Shown here in pieces: positions 1 through 6,480 of a DNA stretch of 12,194 nt. The notes beneath the pieces were generated by a model. That model ran no database searches. It saw nothing but the letters and a program-made list of their open reading frames with translations, and was not told the origin of the DNA. This DNA comes from an uncultured Flavobacteriales bacterium (GTDB taxonomy: Bacteria; Bacteroidota; Bacteroidia; Palsa-965): the NCBI GenBank assembly GCA_946478675.1, contig CAMLEF010000111.1:1-12194 (forward strand), in the 5' to 3' direction. Position 1 is the first letter of the stretch. Each line of letters opens with the position of its first letter. Both the position numbers and the translations under genes were made by a program.

Positions 1-739
1 CGGTCGAAGTAGCACGACGCGACGTGAACATCATCACGGATTCGTCGGCGGTAATGATCGGCGTGTATTCCGGGTCGGACGTATTCACCGTTGAACCGAT
101 GTTGTCGATGAACACGCGCTGCGGATTTTTCTCGAACTCTTTACCGTTGATGCATTCCTGGATCTTGCGGTTCATGTCGGCGATCTTGTCGCGGTTCTTC
201 GTGATATCGCTGTTCAGCGGCTGCATGTACGCGCGATACGCGGTGATGGCTTTGTCCCACTGCGCACCGAGATGATAAAAACGGCCGAGGTAATACTGTG
301 ATTCCGGGTCGACGTTCGGGTTCAGCTTCAGCGCTTTTTCGATGTACGCGAGGCCCATCATTTTCTGCGCGGAGATGTTGTAATAACACACCGCCATCCG
401 GTAATTGCAGGTGGAGCTGTTCGGGTTGAACGTATTCGCCTGCAAATATTCGTCGAGCGCGAGCTTGAACAGGTCGCCGCCCGCACCGCCGAGCTCGTTG
501 ATGCCGTTCGGCAGGTAATGGTTTTTCTCGATGAAATATTTCAGCTGTGCGCCCTGGACTTCCTGCGCCTGCTTGAAATAATCGTTGCCGTTTTCAAAAT
601 GGCGGTTTGCTTCTTTATAAGCTTTGCGGTCGGTGAAATTCTTTTCATCGAACTCGATGTTGGACTGCGCGAAGGCACGGCCCGAAAGACAGCAAAGCAG
701 GACGAATGCGAGTATGCGGAAAGAGAAAATGTTTTTCAT
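1..739 (-). CDS. Exported TPR protein entering a PD40 beta-propeller (OmpA-family-like), 3' end missing
   Basis: The reading frame starts at ATG 739 and stays open for 246 codons to the left edge, so the C-terminus is missing. The N-terminus is a classic signal peptide (hydrophobic core about residues 5-18, cleavage probably after A24 in RAFA|QSN), with no lipobox. Residues about 40-200 are helical and TPR-like, for example MAVCYYNISAQKMMGLAYIE followed by KALKLNPN, and YYLGRFYHLGAQWDKAITAY. Around 224-242 the pattern YTPIITADESVMMFTSRR matches a first PD40/WD40-like blade (S/A-D-x-x-x-x-x-F-T-S-x-R). TPR followed by PD40 and then an OmpA C-terminal domain is a common Bacteroidota envelope architecture, seen for instance in the T9SS protein PorE; the OmpA part is inferred and not visible. 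The gene starts 10 bases after the upstream TPR gene ends, on the same strand, so the two are probably co-transcribed. Confidence 0.8.
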   Translation of the reverse strand, partial: MKNIFSFRILAFVLLCCLSGRAFAQSNIEFDEKNFTDRKAYKEANRHFENGNDYFKQAQEVQGAQLKYFIEKNHYLPNGINELGGAGGDLFKLALDEYLQANTFNPNSSTCNYRMAVCYYNISAQKMMGLAYIEKALKLNPNVDPESQYYLGRFYHLGAQWDKAITAYRAYMQPLNSDITKNRDKIADMNRKIQECINGKEFEKNPQRVFIDNIGSTVNTSDPEYTPIITADESVMMFTSRRATST

Positions 740-749
740 GGCAGGAAAA

Positions 750-1796
750 TTATTGGCATTCGGAAGCATATTGTTTCGCGGAAGGCACGCCGAGATCGGC
801 CGCCTTTTTGAAATCGTCGCAGGCGGAACCGTCGCGGAGCATTTCTTTGGCGATGCCGCGGTTGAGGTACGCTTCGCCGTAATTCGCATTCAGCGCGATC
901 GCCTTGTCGCAATCTTCTTTCGAGCCTTTGTAATCGCGCTGCTTGTAACGCACCGCCGCACGGTTCACGTAAGCGAATGCGTAATCGTTCTTCAGCTGGA
1001 TCGCCTTGTTGAAATCGGCCATCGCGCCTTCGTAATCGCCGTTCTCAAAACGTGCGGAGCCGCGGTTGTTGTACGCGATGTAATAATCCGATTTCATGTT
1101 CAGCGCCGTCGTATACGATTCGATCGCGCCTTTGAGATCGCCTTTCTGACGGCGGGCGCTGCCGAGGTTGTTGTACACGAACGGCAGACCGGGATTGACA
1201 TTGATCGCCTGCTGGTAATCGCTGATGGCGCCGTCGATGTTTCCGGCCTGGCGTTTCGCGCTGCCGCGGTCGTTCCAGTAATACGCGTCCTTCGGATTGA
1301 TCTGGATCGCTTTGTCGAAATCCGTGATCGCACCGGCGTAATCGTTGTTCTGGAATTTGAGCACGCCGCTGTGGTAATACGCTTTGTCGTGGTTGGGATT
1401 GATGCGGATGGCAATCGCGTAATCTTCCGCAGCGCCTTTGGTATCTTTCTCCGCTTCTTTCGCCTGGCCGCGCGAATAGTACGCGTAATCCGCCGCCGGG
1501 TTCAGCTCGATCGATTTCGTAAAATCCTCGATGGCGCTTTTCGTCATCAGCAATTCGATGCGCGTGAGGCCACGATTGTAATACGCTTTCTCGAAATCCG
1601 GCTTCAGCTCGATGGCTTTGTTGAAGTCCATCAGCGCGTCGGCAAACTGTTTCGCGTTGAACTTGGTGGTGCCGCTGTTGTAATACATCTCCGCTTCGGG
1701 AGCGGGCGCCAGCGTCGTCGCCTTTACGGTGTCCTGCGCATAAACCGCAGAAGTCCCGGCCAGCAGCGCCAGGAGCAGTAACAATTTAAACTTCAT
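750..1796 (-). CDS. Exported protein made of nine tetratricopeptide repeats
   Basis: This 348-residue protein has a signal peptide (hydrophobic residues 5-18, cleavage after A20 in VYA|QDT) and then nine consecutive 34-residue TPR units in register, at about 37-70, 71-104, 105-138, 139-172, 173-206, 207-240, 241-274, 275-308 and 309-342. Each shows the AYYNRG / GAI.DF.KAI..NP signature. Nothing else is present, so it is probably a periplasmic protein-protein interaction scaffold. The last repeat departs from consensus (GSACDDFKKAADLG, then a tail ending ECQ). C326 and C347 near the end are placed as in many Bacteroidota TPR proteins and could form a disulfide. The next gene on this strand, 10 bases downstream, is another TPR protein with a propeller, so the two may act in one envelope complex (inference). 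The start is ATG 1796; no Shine-Dalgarno sequence precedes it. Confidence 0.93.
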   Translation of the reverse strand: MKFKLLLLLALLAGTSAVYAQDTVKATTLAPAPEAEMYYNSGTTKFNAKQFADALMDFNKAIELKPDFEKAYYNRGLTRIELLMTKSAIEDFTKSIELNPAADYAYYSRGQAKEAEKDTKGAAEDYAIAIRINPNHDKAYYHSGVLKFQNNDYAGAITDFDKAIQINPKDAYYWNDRGSAKRQAGNIDGAISDYQQAINVNPGLPFVYNNLGSARRQKGDLKGAIESYTTALNMKSDYYIAYNNRGSARFENGDYEGAMADFNKAIQLKNDYAFAYVNRAAVRYKQRDYKGSKEDCDKAIALNANYGEAYLNRGIAKEMLRDGSACDDFKKAADLGVPSAKQYASECQ

Positions 1797-1835
1797 AGAC
1801 AGGAGGTGTTGAATGCTCTAAAATAGCAAAAAAAT

Positions 1836-1867
1836 GGTGCGGGGGTGCGGGGTGCGGAGGTGCGGGG
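1836..1867 (+). repeat. G-rich iterated array, unit GGTGCGG x4
   Basis: The heptamer GGTGCGG occurs at 1836, 1844, 1851 and 1859, so the spacing is 8, 7 and 8. On the plus strand only one base between 1836 and 1867 is an A, and there are G runs of 5, 4 and 4. It lies about 40 bases upstream of the TPR gene start, whose transcript would carry the C-rich strand if the promoter is further upstream. Four G-tracts of at least two are available, so a two-tetrad quadruplex is conceivable but unproven. Confidence 0.7.
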
Positions 1868-1911
1868 AATCGTTTCGTGTTCAATGTTTCGGGTTTAAGG
1901 TTAATGAGCGG

Positions 1912-1993
1912 ACGTATTAGGATTCGGATATTCGTACCCCATTCGTAATTCGCACCCGCCTTCAATAGTACTGCTTCTGCAGATCAAATTGCC
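1912..1993 (+). repeat. Direct repeat copy A
   Basis: This segment of about 80 bases reappears at 2091-2174, almost exactly 180 bases downstream. The 33 bases from 1921 are identical to those from 2101. The rest differs only by a few substitutions and two single-base indels. The first half is built from repeated ATTCG units (ATTCGG, ATTCGT, ATTCGT, ATTCGC). Confidence 0.9.
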
Positions 1994-2033
1994 AATACTC
2001 TTCGGATGCGAATGCGGTGGTAACAAAGATGGG

Positions 2034-2072
2034 GGGTGCGAATAGCGAATCATTACGAATATCCGAATGGGG
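2034..2072 (-). repeat. Inverted copy of the repeat core between the two direct copies
   Basis: The 15 bases 2054-2068 are the exact reverse complement of 1922-1936 and of 2102-2116. The similarity extends imperfectly through a flanking GCGAAT-rich, G-rich stretch. The region can therefore pair with either flanking copy. Confidence 0.8.
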
Positions 2073-2090
2073 GCTGCTTCAAACAGAGGT

Positions 2091-2174
2091 ACGCATTAAG
2101 GATTCGGATATTCGTACCCCATTCGTAATTCGCCCCCCGCCTTCCATAGTACTGCTTCTGCAGATTAAATTGCC
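2091..2174 (+). repeat. Direct repeat copy B
   Basis: This is the second copy of the segment at 1912-1993. It ends 47 bases before the start codon of the VOC gene, so its 3' part may contribute to that gene's promoter or leader. It carries the same ATTCG-rich core followed by a C-rich run and a TAGTACTGCTTCTGCAGAT stretch. Confidence 0.9.
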
Positions 2175-2221
2175 TGCGGCCCGAAGCAGAATAATCTATA
2201 TGTTGCTGAAAAATCATCCTC

Positions 2222-2734
2222 ATGAAAAAGAAAGGTTTGCTCTTTATACTGCTTGCGACCTCGTTTTGTTTTGGGTTCGCGTTCAAATCGGTCATCACGA
2301 AGAATGAAAATGCCGGCACGGGAAAAGTGACAGGCATTGGCGGCGTATTTTTCAAATGCAAAGACCCGAAGAAGATGCGGGAATGGTACGCGCAAAACCT
2401 GGGATTGAAGACGAATGATTACGGCGCCGTTTTCGAATGGCACCAGGGCGCGGACAGCACGAAAAAAGGATTTACGCAGTGGAGCCCGTTCAATGAAAAG
2501 ACGAAGTATTTTGAAAAAGATTTCATGATCAATTACCGAGTGGCGAACCTGGATGCGCTGCTGACTACGTTGCGAAAGAACAATGTCACGATCGTGGACA
2601 GCGTCGAAACGGTGGATTATGGAAAGTTCGTCCATATCCTCGACGCGGAAGGCAACAAGCTCGAGCTCTGGGAACCGAATGACGTGGCGTATGAAAAGAT
2701 GGGCAAAGAAATGGGCGCTGAAACGACGAAATAA
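2222..2734 (+). CDS. Exported VOC (glyoxalase/bleomycin-resistance fold) protein
   Basis: The protein has 170 residues. Residues 1-21 are a signal peptide or membrane anchor (KKKGLLFILLATSFCFGFAF), unusual for VOC proteins, which are mostly cytosolic. A vicinal-oxygen-chelate fold follows: the first beta-alpha-beta-beta-beta module spans about 36-90 (GIGGVFFKCKDPKKMREWY, then AQNLGL), the second about 101-151, ending in the diagnostic KFVHILDAEGNKLELWEP. E148 sits where the last metal ligand usually is. The usual first-strand His is replaced (GGVFFK), so full metal chelation is doubtful and substrate cannot be predicted. Start ATG 2222 is the only one giving the signal peptide, and no Shine-Dalgarno sequence is seen. 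The gene stands alone, with repeats on both sides and 203 bases before the next gene. Confidence 0.85.
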   Translation: MKKKGLLFILLATSFCFGFAFKSVITKNENAGTGKVTGIGGVFFKCKDPKKMREWYAQNLGLKTNDYGAVFEWHQGADSTKKGFTQWSPFNEKTKYFEKDFMINYRVANLDALLTTLRKNNVTIVDSVETVDYGKFVHILDAEGNKLELWEPNDVAYEKMGKEMGAETTK

Positions 2735-2781
2735 GAACCGCGTTAGAATCTCACTTACGGCAATGACCCGGCGGTTGTTGC

Positions 2782-2817
2782 CACGGATTACGCGGATTGC
2801 GCGGATTCTTCGGATAT
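2782..2817 (+). repeat. Iterated array of four 9-nt units (consensus CGCGGATTN)
   Basis: Four consecutive 9-base units begin at 2782, 2791, 2800 and 2809. The first three carry CGGATT in the same phase and the last degenerates to TTCGGATAT. The array lies about 48 bases after the VOC gene stop. The rest of 2735-2937 holds no gene I can support. The unit closely resembles the CGCAGATT array at 8768-8795. Confidence 0.85.
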
Positions 2818-2910
2818 AGCCTGAATTTGCTTTAAAAAAGCTCAAAAAATTTGCCGGCGAATGTCTTTTCCGGGGCGATTTTCCGCTGTGCCGGTTTGCC
2901 CCTTCTTTAG

Positions 2911-2918
2911 TACCTTTA
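2911..2918 (+). promoter_or_regulatory. Possible -7 box (TACCTTTA) of the 2938-7122 operon
   Basis: TACCTTTA fits the Bacteroidota -7 consensus TAnnTTTG except at the last base. It lies 19 bases upstream of the ATG at 2938, which would give a short leader. No TTTG stands at the expected -33 distance; one at 2895-2898 is too close. This is a consensus match only. Confidence 0.35.
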
Positions 2919-2937
2919 AGCACATTTTTCACAGTAT

Positions 2938-4047
2938 ATGGCAAAAAGCAAGACCGCTAAGAAAAAGCACTCCGTCGTCGGTAAAGACGAGTTGGCTTTT
3001 CTCGAACGTTATATCAATAACCCCTCCCCGACGGGCTTCGAGACTCCCGGACAACAAATCTGGCTGGATTATATCCGTCCCTACATCGACGATTATTTTG
3101 TCGATACCTACGGAACGGCTGTCGGCATCATCAACCCGAAAGCGCCTTACAAAGTCGTGATCGAAGCGCACGCCGACGAGATCTCCTGGTTCGTGCATTA
3201 CATCACGAAAGACGGTTTCATCTACCTGCGCCGCAACGGCGGTTCGGACCACCAGATCGCTCCTTCGAAGCGCGTGAACATCCACGGCGAAAAAGGAATC
3301 GTGAAAGCGGTCTTCGGCTGGCCGGCGATCCACGTGCGCGAGCCCGGCAAAGAAGAAGTTCCTTCGCTGAAAAATATTTTCCTCGATTGCGGCTGCTCTT
3401 CCGACAAGGAAGTGGAAGCGCTCGGCATCCACGTCGGCTGCGTCGTCACCTATGAAGATCCGTTCATGGTGCTCAACGATCGCTTTTACGTCGGACGCGC
3501 GCTCGACAACCGCATCGGCGGCTTCATGATCGCACAGGTCGCACGACTGCTGAAGGAAAATAAGATCAAGCTTCCGTTCGGTCTTTACATCGTGAACTCC
3601 GTACAGGAAGAAGTCGGTCTCCGCGGCGCCGAAATGATCGTGGAAACCATCAAGCCGAATGTCGCCATCATCACGGACGTGACGCACGACACGCAAACGC
3701 CGATGATGAACAAAGTGGCGCAGGGCGATATCGCTGCAGGACGCGGTCCTTCGGTGACGTACGGCCCGGCGGTACACAACAACCTGCTCAAGCTCATCAT
3801 CGATACGGCGAAGAAGCACAACATCCCGTTCCAGCGCGAGGCGGTTTCCCGCTCCACCGGCACGGATACGGATGCGTTCGCTTACTCGTCAGGCGGTATT
3901 GCTTCCGCACTCATTTCGCTCCCGCTGCGTTACATGCATACGACCGTCGAAAGCGTACACCGCGATGACGTGGACAGCGTGATCCGTCTCATTTTAGAAA
4001 CACTTCGCACGATCAAAGCCGGCCAGGATTTCCGTTATATCCGCTGA
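2938..4047 (+). CDS. M42-family metallo-aminopeptidase (FrvX / glutamyl aminopeptidase-like)
   Basis: At 369 residues this has the normal length for M42 enzymes, cytosolic dinuclear-metal aminopeptidases that usually form large tetrahedral particles and trim peptides to amino acids. All the expected active-site residues are visible. H78 and D80 are in EAHADEISW, D190 in VGRALDNRIGG (bridging ligand), E224-E225 in VQEEVG (general base and metal ligand), D247 in ITDVTHDT and H334 in RYMHTTVESV. The segment between about 85 and 180 is the inserted dimerisation/PDZ-like domain of the family. There is no signal peptide; the N-terminus is lysine-rich (AKSKTAKKKH). The gene opens a four-gene run, and its stop is one base before the next start, so translation is probably coupled. 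Specificity among M42 members cannot be told from the motifs. Confidence 0.95.
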   Translation: MAKSKTAKKKHSVVGKDELAFLERYINNPSPTGFETPGQQIWLDYIRPYIDDYFVDTYGTAVGIINPKAPYKVVIEAHADEISWFVHYITKDGFIYLRRNGGSDHQIAPSKRVNIHGEKGIVKAVFGWPAIHVREPGKEEVPSLKNIFLDCGCSSDKEVEALGIHVGCVVTYEDPFMVLNDRFYVGRALDNRIGGFMIAQVARLLKENKIKLPFGLYIVNSVQEEVGLRGAEMIVETIKPNVAIITDVTHDTQTPMMNKVAQGDIAAGRGPSVTYGPAVHNNLLKLIIDTAKKHNIPFQREAVSRSTGTDTDAFAYSSGGIASALISLPLRYMHTTVESVHRDDVDSVIRLILETLRTIKAGQDFRYIR

Positions 4048-4048
4048 C

Positions 4049-4906
4049 ATGAAAAAAATCGCACTTCCGGTTGCGTTTTTCCTCCTGCTGCTGCTCGCTT
4101 CCTGCGGTGGTGAAAAGACCGAAACACCCCGCGGCGACACCATCCGCGACACGATCACCACCACCACCACCACCGACGAGAACGACACGGTGAAATCGCG
4201 CTTTCGCAAGCTCGTCACGTCGATGCCCGTGCCGTTCGAGATCATGAACCGCTTCTCGGGAGCGCATTTCCCGTTCCGCGGCGATCTGCCGAACCAACCG
4301 GGCAATGCAGAATCCTATGCCGACGCTTCTTCGCAGGCGATCAACCTCGGCATTTTCGGGGCCGATCTCGCTTACATGATCTCGCAGGACAAGCTCGGCG
4401 AATCGGGGCCGTACCTGAAAAGCATCCGTCGCTTATCCGATGCGGTAGTGGTCCCGTCGGCGTTCGACGCAGGCATCATGCAGCGTTACGAAGCCAACAA
4501 GAACCGCAAAGATTCGATGCAGTACCTCGTGAATACGTCGTACAAGCGCATCGACAGCACGCTGCAGGGCAACGAACGGCTGCAGCTGGCTTCGCTGGTG
4601 ATCTACGGCGGCTGGCTCGAAAGCATTTACCTCACCACGCAGCACATCGGAGAAGAGCCGCAAACGGAAAAAACCAAAGTGCTGTACGACATGCTGGCGA
4701 TGCAGCAGCCGTATATCGAGAACATCACGGAGCTGCTCGCGTCGTTCCCGCAGGACAGCACCTGTGCGTGGCTGGCGCGCGACATGGCCCGCATCAAAGC
4801 CATTTACCCGACGAACAATCTTACCCCTGCCGATTTTTCCAGTCGTTTGCACCAGCTGCGTGATCTCATTGCGGAGATGCGCAACAAGGTGGTCCGTGTT
4901 CCCTGA
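4049..4906 (+). CDS. Conserved lipoprotein of unknown function
   Basis: The 285-residue protein starts with a lipoprotein signal: hydrophobic residues 4-16, then L16-A17-S18-C19 followed by GGE, so it is probably anchored by Cys19. A low-complexity linker follows (residues about 25-50), with six threonines encoded by (ACC)6 at 4157-4174. From about 54 the protein looks folded and alpha-helical: PVPFEIMNRFSG, then INLGIFGADLAYMISQDKLG, then a helical region with LVIYGGWLESIYLTTQHIG. From memory this resembles a widespread Bacteroidota lipoprotein family with an NLGVYGADLSY-type motif and no assigned function; I cannot confirm that here. It begins one base after the M42 stop and sits 17 bases before the GH3 gene, so it is co-expressed with enzymes of amino-acid handling. 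No catalytic motif is recognisable. Confidence 0.88.
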   Translation: MKKIALPVAFFLLLLLASCGGEKTETPRGDTIRDTITTTTTTDENDTVKSRFRKLVTSMPVPFEIMNRFSGAHFPFRGDLPNQPGNAESYADASSQAINLGIFGADLAYMISQDKLGESGPYLKSIRRLSDAVVVPSAFDAGIMQRYEANKNRKDSMQYLVNTSYKRIDSTLQGNERLQLASLVIYGGWLESIYLTTQHIGEEPQTEKTKVLYDMLAMQQPYIENITELLASFPQDSTCAWLARDMARIKAIYPTNNLTPADFSSRLHQLRDLIAEMRNKVVRVP

Positions 4907-4923
4907 TCTTTAAAACTTTTCAC

Positions 4924-6471
4924 ATGGCAATTCTCGGCTCCATTCTCAAACGCACGATCAATCTCAACAAGAAACTTCCGAAGCTGCGCCGCCGCACGGC
5001 TTACCTGCAGCAGGTGAAAACGCTGAAGAAGCTGCTGAGCAAAGCGGAGTTCACGGCTTTCGGCGAGCATTATCATTTCACGAAAATGCTAGCGGAATCG
5101 GATCCCGTGAATACCTTCCGCAACACAATTGAAACGCACGATTACAACACCATGTTCCGCAAGTGGTGGTACCGCACGCTCAACGGCGAAGCGTACGTCT
5201 GCTGGCCGGAACGCGTAAAATATTTTGCGCTCAGCTCGGGCACTTCGGAGCAGTCGAGCAAGCACATTCCCGTCACGAAAGACATGCTGAAAGCGATCAA
5301 GCGCGCGAGCATCCGCCAGATCCTTTCGCTGTCGAATTACGACTTGCCGCCGGAATTTTACCAGAAAGGCGTGCTGATGGTCGGCGGAAGCACGCACTTA
5401 AATTACAACGGCACTTACTACTCCGGCGACCTCAGCGGCATCACCACGGGCAACGTTCCGTTCTGGTTCCAGCATTTTTACAAGCCGGGCCGTCGCATTG
5501 CCCGCGAACGCGAATGGGCGAACAAGCTCGACGAGATCGTGCAGAATGCGCACAACTGGGACATCAGCATCGTGTGCGGCGTTCCGGCGTGGATCCAGAT
5601 TTTGTTTGAGCGCATCATCGCGCACAACAAAGTGAAAACGATCCACGACGTATGGCCGAATCTGCAGATCTACGTGTGGGGCGGTGTTTCCATCAAGCCG
5701 TACAAGAAAAGTTTTGAAAAGCTCGTCGCGCACCCGATCGTTTTCCTCGAGACGTATCTCGCTTCGGAAGGCTTCATGGCGTTCCAGGATGATCCGTCGC
5801 ATGAAGGACAGAAGCTTTGCCTGGACAACGGCATCTTCTTCGAATTCGTTCCGTTCAACTCGGAGAATTTCGACAACGACGGCAACCTCATCAAAAATCC
5901 GAAGACGCTGACGATCGCGGAAGTCGAAGAGAACACGGAATACGCGCTGCTCATCAGCACCTGCGCCGGCGCCTGGCGTTACCTCATCGGCGACACGATC
6001 CGTTTCACCGACGTGGAGAACGCGGAGATCATCATCACCGGCCGCACGAAACAATTCCTCAGCCTCTGCGGCGAGCATCTTTCGCAGGACAACATGAACC
6101 GCGCGATTGATCTGTGCGCGGAGGAATTCAACATCAGCATCAACGAGTACACCGTTGCCGGCACTGACTACGAAAATCTTTTCGCGCATCACTGGTACAT
6201 CGGCACGGATTCGGAAGTGGATACGGACCTGCTGCGCGCGCGTCTCGACGAGCACCTCAAAGTGCTGAACGACGACTACCGCGTAGAACGTTCTGCAGCG
6301 CTGAAAAACATCATCGTCGAAACGTTGCCGGTAAGTGTGTTTTACGACTGGATGCGCAAGCATGGCAAAGAAGGCGGTCAGCACAAATTCCCGCGTGTGC
6401 TGAAAAACGAGCGCTTCGAAGACTGGAGGGCGCACGTGGCGGCATTCAAAAAAGAACCCGCTACGCACTAA
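4924..6471 (+). CDS. GH3-family acyl-acid amido synthetase-like enzyme
   Basis: This 515-residue protein belongs to the GH3 branch of the ANL adenylating enzymes. Plant members activate carboxylates such as auxin or jasmonate with ATP and join them to amino acids; substrates of bacterial members are mostly unknown. Motif I (ATP phosphate binding) is ALSSGTSEQSSKHIPVT at 102-118, including S104-S105-G106-T107-S108 and K113. Motif II is TYLASEGFMAFQ with E282. Motif III is WRYLIGDTIRF with R352, Y353, G356 and D357. The C-terminal lid contains the conserved GGQHKFPR (K488). All nucleotide-handling motifs look intact and length is close to the family norm, so it should be active. No signal peptide is seen, so it acts in the cytosol. 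It starts 17 bases after the lipoprotein gene and ends nine bases before the LysE exporter. Acyl substrate and amino-acid acceptor are unknown. Confidence 0.95.
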   Translation: MAILGSILKRTINLNKKLPKLRRRTAYLQQVKTLKKLLSKAEFTAFGEHYHFTKMLAESDPVNTFRNTIETHDYNTMFRKWWYRTLNGEAYVCWPERVKYFALSSGTSEQSSKHIPVTKDMLKAIKRASIRQILSLSNYDLPPEFYQKGVLMVGGSTHLNYNGTYYSGDLSGITTGNVPFWFQHFYKPGRRIAREREWANKLDEIVQNAHNWDISIVCGVPAWIQILFERIIAHNKVKTIHDVWPNLQIYVWGGVSIKPYKKSFEKLVAHPIVFLETYLASEGFMAFQDDPSHEGQKLCLDNGIFFEFVPFNSENFDNDGNLIKNPKTLTIAEVEENTEYALLISTCAGAWRYLIGDTIRFTDVENAEIIITGRTKQFLSLCGEHLSQDNMNRAIDLCAEEFNISINEYTVAGTDYENLFAHHWYIGTDSEVDTDLLRARLDEHLKVLNDDYRVERSAALKNIIVETLPVSVFYDWMRKHGKEGGQHKFPRVLKNERFEDWRAHVAAFKKEPATH

Positions 6472-6480
6472 TCCCGAACT

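Larger units (their letters stand above)
1797..2221. other. Repeat-rich divergent intergenic region
   Basis: These 425 bases separate the minus-strand TPR gene from the plus-strand VOC gene and should hold both promoters. I see no credible gene here. The content is mostly repeats: a G-rich iterated array (about 1836-1867), a direct duplication (1912-1993 and 2091-2174) and an inverted copy of its core (about 2034-2072). I found no convincing pair of -33 and -7 boxes for either gene. Short open frames on both strands simply run through the repeats. Confidence 0.7.

Noticed and set aside
624..1781. 385-codon open frame on the plus strand across the TPR gene
   Set aside because: Its periodic composition mirrors the 34-residue TPR repeats on the other strand. 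It has no signal, motif or sensible start context.
1801..1819. AGGAGGTG followed by ATG CTC TAA on the plus strand
   Set aside because: It looks like a strong Shine-Dalgarno sequence, but the frame is two codons long. On the minus strand it is a CACCTCC just before the TPR start, the anti-Shine-Dalgarno sequence itself, so it cannot act as a ribosome site for that gene. Probably chance.
2165..2944. 259-codon minus-strand frame across the VOC gene
   Set aside because: It is antisense to a well-supported VOC protein and runs through the 9-nt array, which translates as an IR-rich repeat. No protein family is recognisable.
2929..3819. 296-codon minus-strand frame across the M42 gene
   Set aside because: The opposite strand has all the M42 metal ligands. 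The antisense product is low-complexity Asp/Arg/Val/His with no motif.
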